A stretch of DNA of 64,000 nucleotides, taken from the NCBI RefSeq assembly GCF_024713945.1, contig NC_134684.1:1965001-2029000 (forward strand), written 5' to 3'. Under the pieces are notes generated by a model. The model saw nothing but the letters and a program-made list of their open reading frames with translations. It ran no database searches and was not told where the DNA came from. Both the position numbers and the translations under genes were made by a program. This stretch comes from Dermatophagoides farinae. Lineage: Eukaryota > Arthropoda > Arachnida > Sarcoptiformes > Pyroglyphidae. Below are positions 1 to 15,374 of the stretch, piece by piece. Within the stretch, counting starts at the first letter, position 1; every line of letters starts with the position of its first letter.

Positions 1-530
1 TCAATTTTTGTTTTTTGTTTGGTGTTGGTTTGATCATTGTAATTGTTGCCAATTAGTAATTCTATCCCATATAAAATATAAAATCGTTCCATAATTTTTT
101 TTTCTCTCCCTCTCTCTCTCTCTCATTTTTTTCCCGGTTCGGCTAATTTATTTTCTATTTGTTTCTTCTTTATATGGCTCCTGATTCATTTTTGAAAAAG
201 TCAACTTCAATGATTAAATCTTTCTCTCTCTTTTTTTCGATTACATTTGCATATATGGAAACTGTGTCCATCAGTCACGGTTTTTCAGTGTGTACCGAAT
301 GATTCGTAGAAGAATTTTTTTTTTGTTGTTGAAACAAACAAGACTCGAGAGAGTTGATATAACGCGTTTTTATTTTCCAATGAAACCGAAACCCCTTTAG
401 GTCAAATTGACAATCTTATCAATGAATTTTTTTTTGTCTTAAGTAAATTTGATTTTCCTAATATAACGTTATATCATTGTCACATAAAATGGTTATTGAT
501 TAATGTAATTATCAATGAATCCATACATTC

Positions 531-558
531 TATCTATCTATCTATCTATCTATCGATA
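531..558. repeat. TATC tetranucleotide microsatellite running into TATCGATA
   Basis: Six TATC units are followed directly by the self-complementary octamer TATCGATA at 551-558. Confidence 0.9.
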
Positions 559-919
559 GCTTGTTATTTAACAATCGTACTGACAACAATGGTGGGGTTA
601 TCCAATGTTTCAAATTGCCTGATTCGTCTTCTTGCATATTTGCCAAACATATACACTATTTGATTTTTAATTACTTTGAACAATGATTTCGATTTTTTTT
701 TTTGATCCGTGTTTGTTTTATATATGTTTCCTGTGTATATTCTCCATAATAATAAACTGTATGTCATCGATTCAGTTTTAATTATACATCTTTTGCTCTC
801 TATCTCTCCCTCTATATATATGGTGGTCTCAAATAAAGTCATCATCATACCATAATGAAAACCAAACGAAAAAAAAGGGGCCATCATAATCGTAATAATG
901 ATTGTAATTATACACTCAA

Positions 920-942
920 ACACACACACACACACACACACA
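920..942. repeat. CA dinucleotide microsatellite
   Basis: About eleven uninterrupted CA units. Confidence 0.95.
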
Positions 943-1810
943 AAATATTGACCAACGTCAGCAATGTCAGCAATAAAATGCATGAAACTAACAAATTAAG
1001 AGATCTCAATCACAATTAAAATTATTCTCTACACACACACACATTTGTGCCACACCAAATCCATCGGCCATGAATGGGTTCCAAATGAAATTCTGTACGA
1101 TGAACAATAGTTAATTGTATGGATATGTCGATACGTACAATGTATAACCGGTATACTTCAATTCTACGTATCCAATTGTTAGTTATTGTTTGTTGGTGGT
1201 GGTGATGGTGCTAGTGATGATGATGATGATGATGATGTGTCCGAATGACTACTATGATTACCAGTTATTCATTCATAATTAGCTACCTTAATAGAATTGT
1301 GAATGAATATTGTTATTACATAGTAAATTCTCAATTCATTTTACGCCCTTTTTCAAATAGCGATTCCTTTCTTTCTCTTTTTTTTTGTTGTCTTTTCCAG
1401 TACATACAAATGAATGACCATTTGGATGTACTGGAAATTAACCTCAACACTATTTGTATGTTTTACATACGATTCTTGTTGAATGAATGCATATAATGAA
1501 TCTATTTGTTCACTATAGAGGCTATACTTTCAAAATATTAATTTTCATATGAATATTTCTATTACATTCCACATTTTTTTTTTATATATATTTATCCCAA
1601 CCCTCTAGATTCATTTTTTTCAAATTTCATACAGAGTAATTATTCAAATGGATTTTTTTTCTTCTTTGATCATCAGAAATGATAAACTCTTGTTCGTTGT
1701 TTATATTTATTATATGTACTTTAATATTTGAATTTGAACATCAATCAAATGTCAATGTTTTTACTAATGATTTTTTTTCTCTCTTTCTCTCTCTCTCTCT
1801 TTTCGGACAG

Positions 1811-3994
1811 AAGATTTTCATGTCAACAATAAAGATGATGCTAACTCTACAAACAATGGTGGCCAAGAAAGTTCATTGCCAGAATTTGTTGGCCATATAC
1901 CAAATGTCACTGTTCAGGTGGGCCGTGAAGCTCGTCTGGCATGTATCATACGAAATTTATCCTCATATAGTGTAAATATTTGATATTTGTTAGTCATCAT
2001 TATCATTGACTGTCGTTTCGATATCTTTAGGCGGCATGGTTACGTGATGACTTGAAAATCATCCTTACATTGCAGACACACATAATCACACGAGATCCTC
2101 GAATATCATTGCTTGAGGAAAGTCAAATCGATAGTCAATCAGTTGGAGGCTATGTTGGACCCAATGGAAATGATTTCACACCCGATATTGTTGGTCTTTC
2201 TTCTGAGCCAAAGATGAATAGGATTCGTTATTTCATATTGGTCATACGTAATGTTAAATTCTCTGATCGTGGTGGGTAAGTTTGAATGAAAATTGATGGC
2301 TCATTTGTCAATGATAATGAAACCATTTTCTCAGGTATATGTGTCAAGTGAACACTATACCATTACTTAAACAGATCGGATATCTAAGGGTGGTTGTACC
2401 GCCTGACATTATTGATCATGAATCGTCAAACGATGTTTTGGTTCGAGAAGGCGAAAATGTCACACTAAGATGTAAAGCTCGAGGCTATCCAGAACCCGTT
2501 ATTGAGGTTTGTATGTGTGTATGTGTTATTTTTCATTTGATTAATCAATTTTCATATTGCTATTAGTGGCGTCGAGAGGATGGAGCTCGTGTGCCATTGG
2601 GTAATCGTTCCAATGGACCAAATAATCGACGTATTATGGGTGAGTTACTATTTTTAATCATTCATTCACTTCAATTCATTGACACACTGCTATTTTTTTG
2701 TTTTAATTTAGTGAATAAGACTGAAGGCGAATTATTGGAAATAGCACGAGTAACGAGGTTATAATATTTTTTTTTTCATTCAATCCAACATTTTCATCAT
2801 TTCAATTTCAAATAATAGAGTTCATTCTGGAGCTTGGCTTTGTATTGCTTCGAATGGTGTAATGCCATCAGTGAGTCGTCGAATATTACTTAACGTTCAA
2901 TGTAAGCACTATGATTGAATTCCTATTCACCTATTTTCTTCTTAATTCAATTATATTCCATTGCTATGAATTGTTTTTTTTCCAATGCTTTAGTTGCACC
3001 ACAGATCTGGATTCCAATCGAAGAGATCGGGTAGGTTAATGTAAGCTTAATTAGGTTCAGCTTGTCGTTATAGTTTTGGAAACAATCTGTCTCTTTTATA
3101 TAGTGCACCATTTGGTTCAAACATTACATTGGATTGTCATATCGAAGCGTATCCACTTCCATTGAATTATTGGACATTTGGCTTACAATCACAAAGCATC
3201 TACATAAGCGGACCAAAATATGAAGTATCGGTCAAAGAAAAAGGCTATAAACGTCATCTCAAGTTGACCATACAATCACTAACACCCGATGATTTGGGTC
3301 TCTACCAATGTCATGCACATAATTCTCTTGGACGTCAGGTGAAACAAGTTAAAGTTTATTGTAAGTTAATTTATTGATTGTCGATCGATTCAAAATCAAT
3401 TTGTAGCCCTTTTTCAAATTCCTCCTTTCTGGTGTTTCAATTGGTATAATCAATTTTCATTTCTACTCTTCCCTCTTTCTACATATCATTTCACATCTGG
3501 ATCACAAATAATTAGCAAGCAAAATCCATCAACAAAGTCAATCAAAATGGGATCCAAATGATCGTGGCCAACAATCGCCGTTACCCAAACGAGTATCATC
3601 AACATCGATTGGTCCAATGACAACTACGACAAAAAATGCCAACAAATCTAAACGAAAACGAAAAAGGAAAAAAATTACATTGACTACAACGATTCCACAA
3701 GATAAATGGCGTGCTATTATGGATGGCGGCCATCATTTCAATGACAAATTAATGATGACAAATATTTCTAGTCGTGATTTCGGACATGTTAATCAACGAC
3801 CGCCAACAAACAACAATGGCCCATATCAATCGTATAATAATAATGACGATGATGATGATGATGAATACGATGAATATGAATACGACGATGATTATATCGG
3901 TAATGACTGTGTTCAACATACATTTGCAATGTTCATAATGACGACCGTCATTTTTAACTCAATCATATCGATTCCTCGATATTTCCTATCCTGA
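1811..3994 (+). CDS. DIP/lachesin-type three-Ig cell-surface protein, 5' incomplete
   Basis: Nine exons join in frame: 1811-1971, 2031-2275, 2335-2506, 2567-2639, 2712-2757, 2819-2901, 2994-3030, 3104-3360, 3516-3994. The product, about 517 residues plus a missing N-terminus, has three Ig domains. The first shows the family hallmark around Ala-Trp-Leu-Arg followed by the Ile-Leu-Thr-Leu and Ile-Ile-Thr-Arg-Asp-Pro-Arg strands, and its Tyr-Met-Cys-Gln-Val-Asn. The second carries Arg-Cys-Lys-Ala and Trp-Leu-Cys-Ile-Ala. The third carries Leu-Asp-Cys-His and Leu-Tyr-Gln-Cys-His-Ala-His-Asn. After a basic and Asp-rich linker the protein ends in a hydrophobic stretch with no cytoplasmic tail, which suggests a GPI-anchor signal. 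Fly DIPs and lachesins are neuronal adhesion partners of Dpr proteins; that role is inferred. The exon with the signal peptide is not identified: the first exon starts with two bases of a split codon. Which DIP, lachesin or neurotrimin member it is cannot be decided here. Confidence 0.85.
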
Positions 3995-4227
3995 TCTATT
4001 TATCATTTACATTTGATTTTTGAAATACACTTTCAAGCACAAAGCTTTCACTTTTGTTTGCTGTTTTTATCATTAATTCATCAAGGTTAATAATCAATTA
4101 TGTCGTAAAAATCATTATAATAAAAAACAGCGGCAACAGAGAATCGATTGATTTTGATGGACAGTCTTATTTAATAATTTATTTTTTATTTGAAATTTAA
4201 AATTTCATCAATAATTGATATGAATCA

Positions 4228-5725
4228 TTAGGTAGATCCTATTGTCTGTACCCAATTTCCATACTCTTTGACTCCATATTGAATATCAAGCAATTCTTTG
4301 AACAATTTCAGTGTGAATTCATGTCCAGGTATGTTGAGCATTTGTTGTTCAAATAGAATCTGGCCTATCGGACATACAATACATGCGGTTCCTGCACCAA
4401 ACATCTCAAGCAATCGGTTTTCAGCCAACAGTTGTTTCACTTCTGCCATAGGAATTACACGTTCAATCACTTCGATTTCATTCCATGAACGAACCAACTC
4501 GATTAACGATTGTCTCGTTACTCCAGGTAATATAAGCCCTTCAGTCAATGGTGGTGTAATCAATTGTCGCTTTCCTTCTGGATCTTTCATCAACATGAAT
4601 ATATTCATTGTTCCTACTTCTGTTAGTTCGTGATCGGGACCATAAAGCCAAAGTACCTGTTGTAATCCTTGTTTGTTTGCTTCTTTTTGCACTAACATTG
4701 TTGGTGCATAATTAGAGCCTAGCTTACGATCACCAGAACCACCTTGCCAAGCTCGAACATATTTTGGATCAGCTAGTAATGATACAGGCTTGAAACCTGT
4801 ACTGAAATATGGGCCTACTGGTCCAGTAACGACGAATAGTATGCATTTAGTTGCAGGCGAAACTCCTAAAGCTTCATCCGTTGCTATCATTGTTGGTCGA
4901 ATGTAAAGCGAAGCATTCGATTCATATGGTGGCACCCATTCATCATCGATGATTAACAATTTTTTCATGAGCTCAATTAATTGTTGACCATCGAAATCTG
5001 GTAGACAAACTCGAGCTGCCGAAAGACGCATACGTTTCATATTCAATTCAGGCCTAAAGATTCGAATGCGACCATCGAGTCCTCGATAGGCTTTCATTCC
5101 TTCGAAAATCTAAATGTTAAAAGATGATAACATAAGAATGGAATGATAATGGACACATACTTCAGGAGCGTAATGAAAAACTTTGGCGAATGGATGTAAG
5201 CAGAATGGATGAACAGGAACGATTCTTGGTGTTTGCCAGCCATCACTTTGGTTCCAATGAATTTCGACCATGTGATCGGAACAATGTTGACCAAACACCA
5301 GATTGTTCCAATCTGGCTTTTCCGATCGATCTTTTGAATCCAAAATCTCGACAATAGCATCGGTTGCCTTTTAATGATTAAATGCAATATATAATTTGTT
5401 AATATACATACAATATATTAATGGTTTTAATATTGATCACCTTAAAAGAATTTGGACAAGGTTCCAGTTGAATTTGATTATAATGAACTTGATTGGAAAA
5501 TTTTCGACATGATAGTAATAGCTGCTGTTTTTTCAAAGATGACTCGTCATTTAGCCAAAATCTTGGTGATGAATGCAAAAAGTTTGAGGATTCTTTGTAA
5601 ACTATGGAATGATTACAATTATGGTTAATCACTGTCATTATGTTGGTTGTTGATCTGAATAAATATTGTCGAATTCGCCTTACAATGATTGTAGACGTTG
5701 ATGAAAATTGTGTAGACAAAATCAT
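4228..5725 (-). CDS. BCAT: Branched-chain amino acid aminotransferase, probably mitochondrial
   Basis: Three exons on the minus strand (5725-5441, 5367-5161, 5109-4228) join in phase 0 and give 457 residues. The enzyme transfers the amino group of Leu, Ile or Val to 2-oxoglutarate using PLP. The fold-type IV signature is clear: Phe-Glu-Gly-Met-Lys-Ala-Tyr-Arg-Gly near residue 166, Gly-Gly-Ser-Gly-Asp-Arg-Lys-Leu-Gly-Ser-Asn-Tyr with the likely PLP lysine at about K293, a Glu-Val-Gly-Thr-Met-Asn-Ile-Phe block, and Pro-Gly-Val-Thr-Arg-Gln-Ser. The first about 90 residues are extra compared with the conserved core. They are Arg/Ser-rich and nearly acid-free at the start, as expected for a mitochondrial leader. 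An in-frame ATG 48 bases upstream (5773) would add 16 Lys-rich residues; I prefer 5725 because its N-terminus reads more like a leader. Confidence 0.95.
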
Positions 5726-8548
<2,823 letters not shown>

Positions 8549-10826
8549 TTGAAATTGAAATAATACCAATTTTTCTTGCTAATCATAATTATGTTTTGTG
8601 AGTTGTTCTATTTCTATGATTTTATTCATATATTTGAAGAATAAATTTTTTCTTTTTTGAGAAATAAGTCTTTTGATGTGTTTTTTGTTATGGTAATAAA
8701 ATGAACTAATAATAAAAAGCTTGACGAATCGGAAAAAAAATTCTTTTCTTTTCATTCAATCATCAGGATGAATTGGTAATTCGCTTCATAAAACAACAAT
8801 TGATTTGAGAAAAAAAAACATGTAATACATCAACAATATCACTTATAATCAATTCGAATAATTTTTTTTGTTTTTGTTCTTTTCTTTAATCATACAAAAC
8901 CTGCAATTGGTTTTTGTCTACGATTCAAATGAGAAAATACAAAACAAAACTAATTGACGAGTACCGACTAAACATTCATCATTGCTAATGAGCCTCAGGC
9001 TTTTCATTTTACTTTACATTTTATTTTGGCTTTTTTTTTGCCATCAAAAACAAAAACAAAAAACTTTTGGACAAGTTTTGATTCGATTTCAATGAATATT
9101 GGGGTATACCAACGATTTACCGATTCATCATCATATGGCCATGATTATATTCATTCATTCATTCATTCATTCATTTATATATAGATTGATCAATTTGATT
9201 CAAGTCAAGTGTTCATATTCATGGATCACTTCGTTGATTATAATTAACTACCTATGTTTATGTGGCCATTTTGTTTAAAAAAAAAACTTTTCAAGTGATC
9301 GTGTAGTTTTCCTTTGCAAACAACAGAATTTATTTAGTGCATAGATTCAATTTGCAAGAATTTTTATTGGTGCTATATCATTTTAGAGAACAAAATACAT
9401 TGTGATTCGAATATGAGAATATTTTTACATTTTTTTTTATTGGATGAACCATATTTATCGAAATAGATAGGAAATCGAATCCATTTCATTTGACCACTGT
9501 CGATCGGTTGAATATTTATTGTTTGAAGCTTGATAAAATTTCTAAAAATCGGGTGGTTTAAATTTTTTTTCCTCAACAAAGAATGTACCATACCAATCAT
9601 TGTCATTGTTGAAAAATTTTTTTCTTACTATCACAAGATGATTCTCTCGACATTTTGTAAGAATGGATTTGAAATTTGTTTTTTTTTTGCTGATTTTACG
9701 ATAAAATTCTTGCAATGGTGGGGGAGAGGAATATAATATTGGTCAGTCACTTTTTCCACAATGAACATTTGTTCCATTTTTGTTGTTGTTGTTGTTTTTT
9801 CTTTCGATTCTGCTTTGATCAGCAAAAAGAAAAAACAAATGGTCATTCATTGTTTTCATGGAATGTGTGGCCATCTATTATAGACATGAACAAAAAAAAA
9901 TCTACAAACAAATTATTGAACCGGAAATATCCATGTGTCCAGGTGTTGGCTTTACACTAATACATGAGTCAAGATTATCAAAATAATCAACCTTGAATGG
10001 TAAAAAAAAAAATAGCCAACAGCATCAAGTGTGATCAGCACAAACCAGCATAATAATATCAATGGAGCTAATGTAAATGTAATGCACATGCAATGAAACA
10101 AAATAAAACAAAACAAAAAACAAAAATTATTTGATTGTACCAATTTTTTGATCAACTATGCTCACCGGTGTGCTCGCGTGACCAATGGTCATCATTTTTT
10201 TTCGTCATTCTCTCTCTCTTGCTCTAAATTTATTTTTGTCAATCTTAATGTTTGCAGAGAATTCCATATTCACGAATTCATAATTCGTGTTTCAAATTAA
10301 GAATATTTCCATCTGTTCGATTATAGGTGTTTTTTTTTGTTATCATTGTGAATGGATTTTTCATATTTTTTTTTTGCATATAATGAACTAAACACACTGT
10401 GTATGTTTTGAAAATGAAAACCTTGTCCCGATATAATTGATATTGTCTTTTTTTTCTGTTCAAAACCCATTAACTAACCATCTGGATTGTTACATTTATT
10501 TATTTTTTTTTTGTTTTATTTTGTTTTGTAATTTCAATTTTGTAATGTATGTCAGCAAATGAAAAAAAAACGGTAACAAAATTTCCAATTTAGATTTACC
10601 GTAAATACGATAAATGAAGAGAAAAATTTTTCATATCATGACAGCCATCTGGTGAGCAATAAATCTATTTTTCGTTTCATCATTAAAAAAAAACTCCAGA
10701 CAATTTAATAAATCAACAAATTTAATTTTGTTTTTGCTAATTTCAGAATAAGAGTTCATTTTTTTTTGTTGATAAATTTTGATTATAATTCGAATTCAAA
10801 AAAATCTACTCGATCGATTATTTTCA
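8549..10826. other. AT-rich spacer without a supported gene
   Basis: About 2.3 kb with many poly-A and poly-T runs, an ATTC array near 9,150 and only short ORFs of biased composition. I find no gene or RNA here beyond the 3' end of MetAP2. Confidence 0.6.
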
Positions 10827-11132
10827 ATGGGTAAATATTGCAATGTTAAAAATAATCAATTTTGTGGTATTAGTTCAATTCGTGAACAGACAACGAAAAC
10901 AAGAGACAATGGATTCTGTAATCATTGCTATTATAGTCGTTGTTGTGAATCCAAATCTAATGATATGAACGATGATAATTGTCATCGGAAATGTCCACCA
11001 CCATATGATGTATTATGTTTTTATCTTAAACGTTGGTATTCACGTTTAGCCATTATTTTTGGTTATATTGCTATCATATTGATATCGTTAATATTGTTAA
11101 TATGTGCTGGTTTTTTTACAAAACATTCATGA
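10827..11132 (+). CDS. Small Cys-rich protein with C-terminal membrane anchor, unknown function
   Basis: An open frame of 101 codons starts at the ATG at 10827. The N-terminal about 65 residues contain many Cys and Asn (patterns such as Cys-Asn-His-Cys-Tyr-Tyr and Arg-Cys-Cys). Then come a Pro-Pro-Pro-Tyr motif, a basic Lys-Arg-Trp-Tyr-Ser-Arg patch and one hydrophobic segment of about 24 residues rich in Ile and Leu, ending close to the C-terminus. The layout suggests a tail-anchored or type II membrane protein; PPPY could bind WW domains such as Nedd4-type ligases. Codon use resembles the neighbouring real genes. I recognise no family. The frame opens upstream without an ATG, after a possible acceptor at about 10746, so an extra 5' exon is possible. 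Confidence 0.5.
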   Translation: MGKYCNVKNNQFCGISSIREQTTKTRDNGFCNHCYYSRCCESKSNDMNDDNCHRKCPPPYDVLCFYLKRWYSRLAIIFGYIAIILISLILLICAGFFTKHS

Positions 11133-11509
11133 TGAAAATATTTTTTGCCTACTTATTACCTACTTATATACTACTTGACATAAATTAAAATTAAAATATG
11201 TTTATTTTTCGTTGTCATTTTATACGATAATCATCATCATCATCATAAGGATTAACATATCATTTTGACTAACGGGGATTAATCGAATAACAACATCAAC
11301 ATAATTTATGGATGTTTTAAAGTAAAATTGATTACATTATCAAAATGTAATCATAAACGTAATTGATTCACTTTCAATGTCCAATCATAAATGGTAACTA
11401 ATTTTTTTTTTGCTTCTAAATGGTTCAAATCATTTGACTTGTAGAATTTGTAGAAAAATACATCATTTATTTCTGTTTTGTTTTTATTTGAAAGGCGGTG
11501 GTAAAAAAA

Positions 11510-14500
11510 ATGCAATCAACAAATTTCTCATTTTCATTTCTTTTGTTTTTTGTTGTTGGCCTAGTTTTTGTTACCAATGGACAGATCACCGGAAACCAAA
11601 GTGATAATGTGGTCAAACCAGCATTCGTTACATTTAATGATGAATCGGCAACCAAATATCAGTATCGAATGTCCGGTGATCCACGATTAATGTATCCATA
11701 TACGACCGATGATTATGTACGTGAAATTAATTCAATGAAACAATTCCATGATCAACCATTGCCATTTCGATTACCATTCTTTGGTTTTGCTTATCATTAC
11801 ATTTGGATACATAAAGATGGTTATGTTTGTTTCAATCGTGGTCTAAAAAGTTATGAATTTCCCTTATCATTCCCAGCTGTTCCAGATGATCCGGAACGTG
11901 AAGAAGATCCATCAATGATGGCTATATTTTTTGCTCATCAAGATATACCATCATCGATATCTGAATCAGGTGTATACTTACGGATCGAATTGGTTGATCA
12001 AATATCCAATCCTGATTATAAACAAATGATATTGGATAATTTCAAAGAAGCAATGGCTGGTTCGGGCGGATTCACACCGAAATTTATCATCATTGTTACA
12101 TGGAAAAATATGACTTTCGCAAATCGACGTTATGATCGACCATTAAAAACGAATACATACCAAATGGTTATTGGTACCGATGAAAAAGATACGTTTGTCT
12201 TTTTCAATTATGAATGGATAACCTGGATAACTCATCTGGATAATTATGACGGGCTTAATGGTCCTGCCGCTTATGTTGGTTTTAATGCTGGTAATTCCAC
12301 TCGTTCACATGAATTTGCACCATATTCACAGAATCCACGTATATCACTATTGCCACTCATTGGCTATGCTAACAATATTCCTGGTCGTGCCGTATTTCAA
12401 GTTCATGATGTTCTTTTCCAAGGTTCATGTGTGGATAAATCATTGGACCCAACATTGCCCGATCGTATGGGTCTAACTACATCAGTAAATTATATCAGCA
12501 GTCTTGGTGGAGAATTGCTTGAAGTAACTGGACCTTGTTTTTGGCCTAACAGCCGAATAACTTGCCGTTTTGATTCTATTTTGGTCAAAGGCCATTATTT
12601 ATCGACCAATGTGGCCATCTGTGTGACACCGTTGATTATGTTTGAAGGATTTGTCGACCTGATTGTTACTGTTGATGATAAAACCTATTTCTACACCCGA
12701 ATGTATATCCGTAAGTTCATCATTTGTCAGTCGTGTTATCATGAATCTAATTGCTTCTAGTCTAGAATCTCCAGAAAGTCGCCGAGAATTTGATGTTTGG
12801 GTTGATCCGACTGAATTGATTGAAAAAAATCCTGATACAATCGATGAAGAACCTGAACAAATATTGACAATAAAATGGAAGACCGATATTGGTGATGAGA
12901 AAGATCCAGTTACTATCGGCATATGGGCTTATCAAGAATTGGATCAAACTCTATATCCAAGGGTCTATTGGATTCTCGATTTGACTCGTGATGCAACCAA
13001 TAGTGGTGAATATCAATTAGACCTGAATCAATTGCCTTCATTTGATCACCTAAAGCGTTATGATTATCATTTTGGTTTTATTGGGGTAAACATAACCGGA
13101 CGAGAGCTATCCATGACTGAATGGAGTCAACCAATGCCTTTAGGATGGCTACTTCGACATTATTGGCGTCGTGAATTCGGTCAAACTAAATGGCAGCGAA
13201 ATTTTTGCCAAAAATGGTTCGAACGGGAAGATCAGAATGAATATTTTGCTACCACATTGTTTCGTTGTCCATGTACTTTGGCTCAAGCGTTACATGATAA
13301 AGGCCGATTTGCTCCTGATGAACGATGTAATGTTGTTGATAAGAAATGTGATCAACGCCATTTGGGCGCTCAACATTGTGTTCGTACAGCAAGACCATCG
13401 TATGTCATTGTTTCAAATATTTGTTGATTAATTCATTGTTAATATTCAATTCTTATGGCTAGAATTGGTGGATCCGGCCAACAATGCTGCTATGATGATT
13501 ATGGAGAATTAATTCGTAGTGCTGATACTATGTATTCTGGCAGGCCATCACGAACATTCATTTATGGAAAACATCCATTCAAGATGCAAATGCAGGTTTG
13601 TGACTTTCTAATCATTAGCTAACAAATTAATTTAATCTTTTTTTTTTGCTTTCATTTTGAAAAGACACCTACATTGTCTTATTGGCAACATGATGTGATG
13701 CCATTCTACTATTGCTGTAAATGGCAACCCAAAGAAGATGATAGCGAAACTTGCATGATGTTTAACTATTTTCGAACGACACAGGATTGTAGTTCATATC
13801 AACCACCAGCCATAGCATCTGTTTTTGGTGATCCACATATCATAACGTTCGATCGAACAAATTATACTTTCAATGGTCGCGGTGAATATTCTCTTGTTCA
13901 TGCTAACAATCCAATACATAAACTTGATATACATGGACGTTTTGAAAGGCTACCTGGTCACGTTAATGCTACTCAATTGACTGCCGTATCTGTACGAGAC
14001 AATGTCTCATCGATTGTTGAATTTCGTATTAGACCCGATGGCTGCCGTTGGTTCAATCAAATATTTATCATTGCTGATAAAGAATATCTCTACTATTGGG
14101 ATGATAATATGCGTACGATACATACACGTGGTGTGAGCATCTATCAACCTTCTGGCATTCGTAACATGTCACATTTGATTGCCATGTTTGATTCTGGTGC
14201 TGGTGTTGAAGTGTTGGTCAACAGCGCAGGAACTTTAACCATGCATGTATACCTACCGTTGACTTATGTGAATTCTACACAAGGTTTACTTGGTTATTAT
14301 TCCAATGATCCGAATGATGATTTCATGCTTCCAAATGGTTGGATATTTACAAACGGACAAGACAAAAATATCAAACGAATTCATGAAGAATTTGGTATTA
14401 AATATCGTTTGCTCGAAACTGCTCAACAGAATATTTCACAGTCATTGTTTTTTCATGATGTTCTCACTCATTCACAATATGATGATGTAAAATTTCTTCC

Positions 14501-15335
14501 ACAATTTGATTTGGATCCAAAAGAACTGGAACATTTGAATGATGTTGATCGAATCTGTTCGAATTCATTGGCATGTCAATTCGATTATCTAGCCACTGGT
14601 GATAGTGGATTTGCTGAGAATACAAAAAAAGAAGAAGCAATCGCCGAAAACATGTATTTAATTATTGCAGAATCAATTATTCGATGTCCAGCATTGAATA
14701 AACCGATAAATGGCCGTAAAAGTGAAAATCGTTATTGGCCCGGTACTATTGTTCGATTCAGTTGTTTGGATGGATATCGCCTTCTAGGCTACGAAGTACG
14801 TCGATGTCGTGAAGATGGCCTCTGGAGTTGGGGAGAGGATCCATTTTGTATGCCTGTAATACAATATAATATTCAGCTTTTATTCACTTATCTCATACCG
14901 ATTATCGTAACATTTTTGGCAATATATATGGCTATATTTTTTCTCAAACATCGTCAACAACAGAAGCATAAAATGAACAACACTTCACAGAGACGACATT
15001 GGTTATTGTCTCGGCTAATGTCAAATTTTACCAATACCTCACAATATGGTGGACGATCATCCTATATTACCGGTGATAATGTTGATCAATTGATCGATGC
15101 TAATCGTTTGAACGAGTTAACAAATTCACCACATGCTGATCAAATTGACCACGAAAGCACTGATGACCAAAATGACGAAGATGATATACAGCAGTCTAAT
15201 GTAGCACCGCCACCACCAACTGTTCCACCACCGTCAATAGAACATGAACAATCATTCAATAATTTTGTTTCTCCATTCTATCGACAAAATACGACTAATG
15301 AATCAGAAGATTCAGATAAAGCTATTCTTGTTTGA
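11510..15335 (+). CDS. mesh: Mesh-like septate-junction membrane protein (NIDO-AMOP-VWD-sushi)
   Basis: Four exons (11510-12710, 12766-13399, 13463-13595, 13665-15335) give 1,212 residues. The start follows an in-frame GTG that cannot initiate; the ATG at 11510 begins a clean signal peptide (Phe-rich, ending about residue 25). Order of parts: NIDO domain (about 85-290), an IPT/E-set-like stretch (about 320-400), AMOP domain with clustered Cys split over exons 2-4 (about 530-700), von Willebrand factor D domain from about 709 (Val-Phe-Gly-Asp-Pro-His), a sushi/CCP domain (997-1051), a transmembrane helix (about 1059-1083), and a 130-residue cytoplasmic tail with a poly-Pro patch. This order matches insect Mesh, which organises smooth septate junctions of gut epithelia with Ssk and Tsp2A; the mite role is inferred. 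The AATAAA at 15364 is a likely poly(A) signal. Confidence 0.93.
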
Positions 15336-15374
15336 ATGGCTTTCTTTTTTTCAGAATAGTAATAATAAAACTAC

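Larger units (their letters stand above)
1..1810. other. AT-rich spacer upstream of the Ig-protein gene
   Basis: I see no convincing coding exon here. The stretch holds homopolymer T runs, CT tracts, a TATC tetranucleotide array, a CA array (920-942) and a GAT array (about 1215-1236). The signal-peptide exon of the downstream Ig gene must lie in or before this stretch. A hydrophobic ORF starting with ATG at 1679 looks like a signal peptide, but none of the donor sites I checked after it joins in frame to the acceptor at 1810, so I did not use it. The region may be one long first intron or promoter DNA. Confidence 0.5.

Noticed and set aside
564-983. 139-codon minus-strand ORF
   Set aside because: It is made of CA repeats, poly-A tracts and hydrophobic noise; no plausible protein features.
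1679-1810. Hydrophobic ORF as signal-peptide exon of the Ig gene
   Set aside because: The donors I checked do not give the phase needed by the 1811 exon without creating a stop.
13171-14490. Short alternative-frame ORFs inside the Mesh gene
   Set aside because: They are shadows of the Mesh exons, which splice cleanly and carry complete domains.
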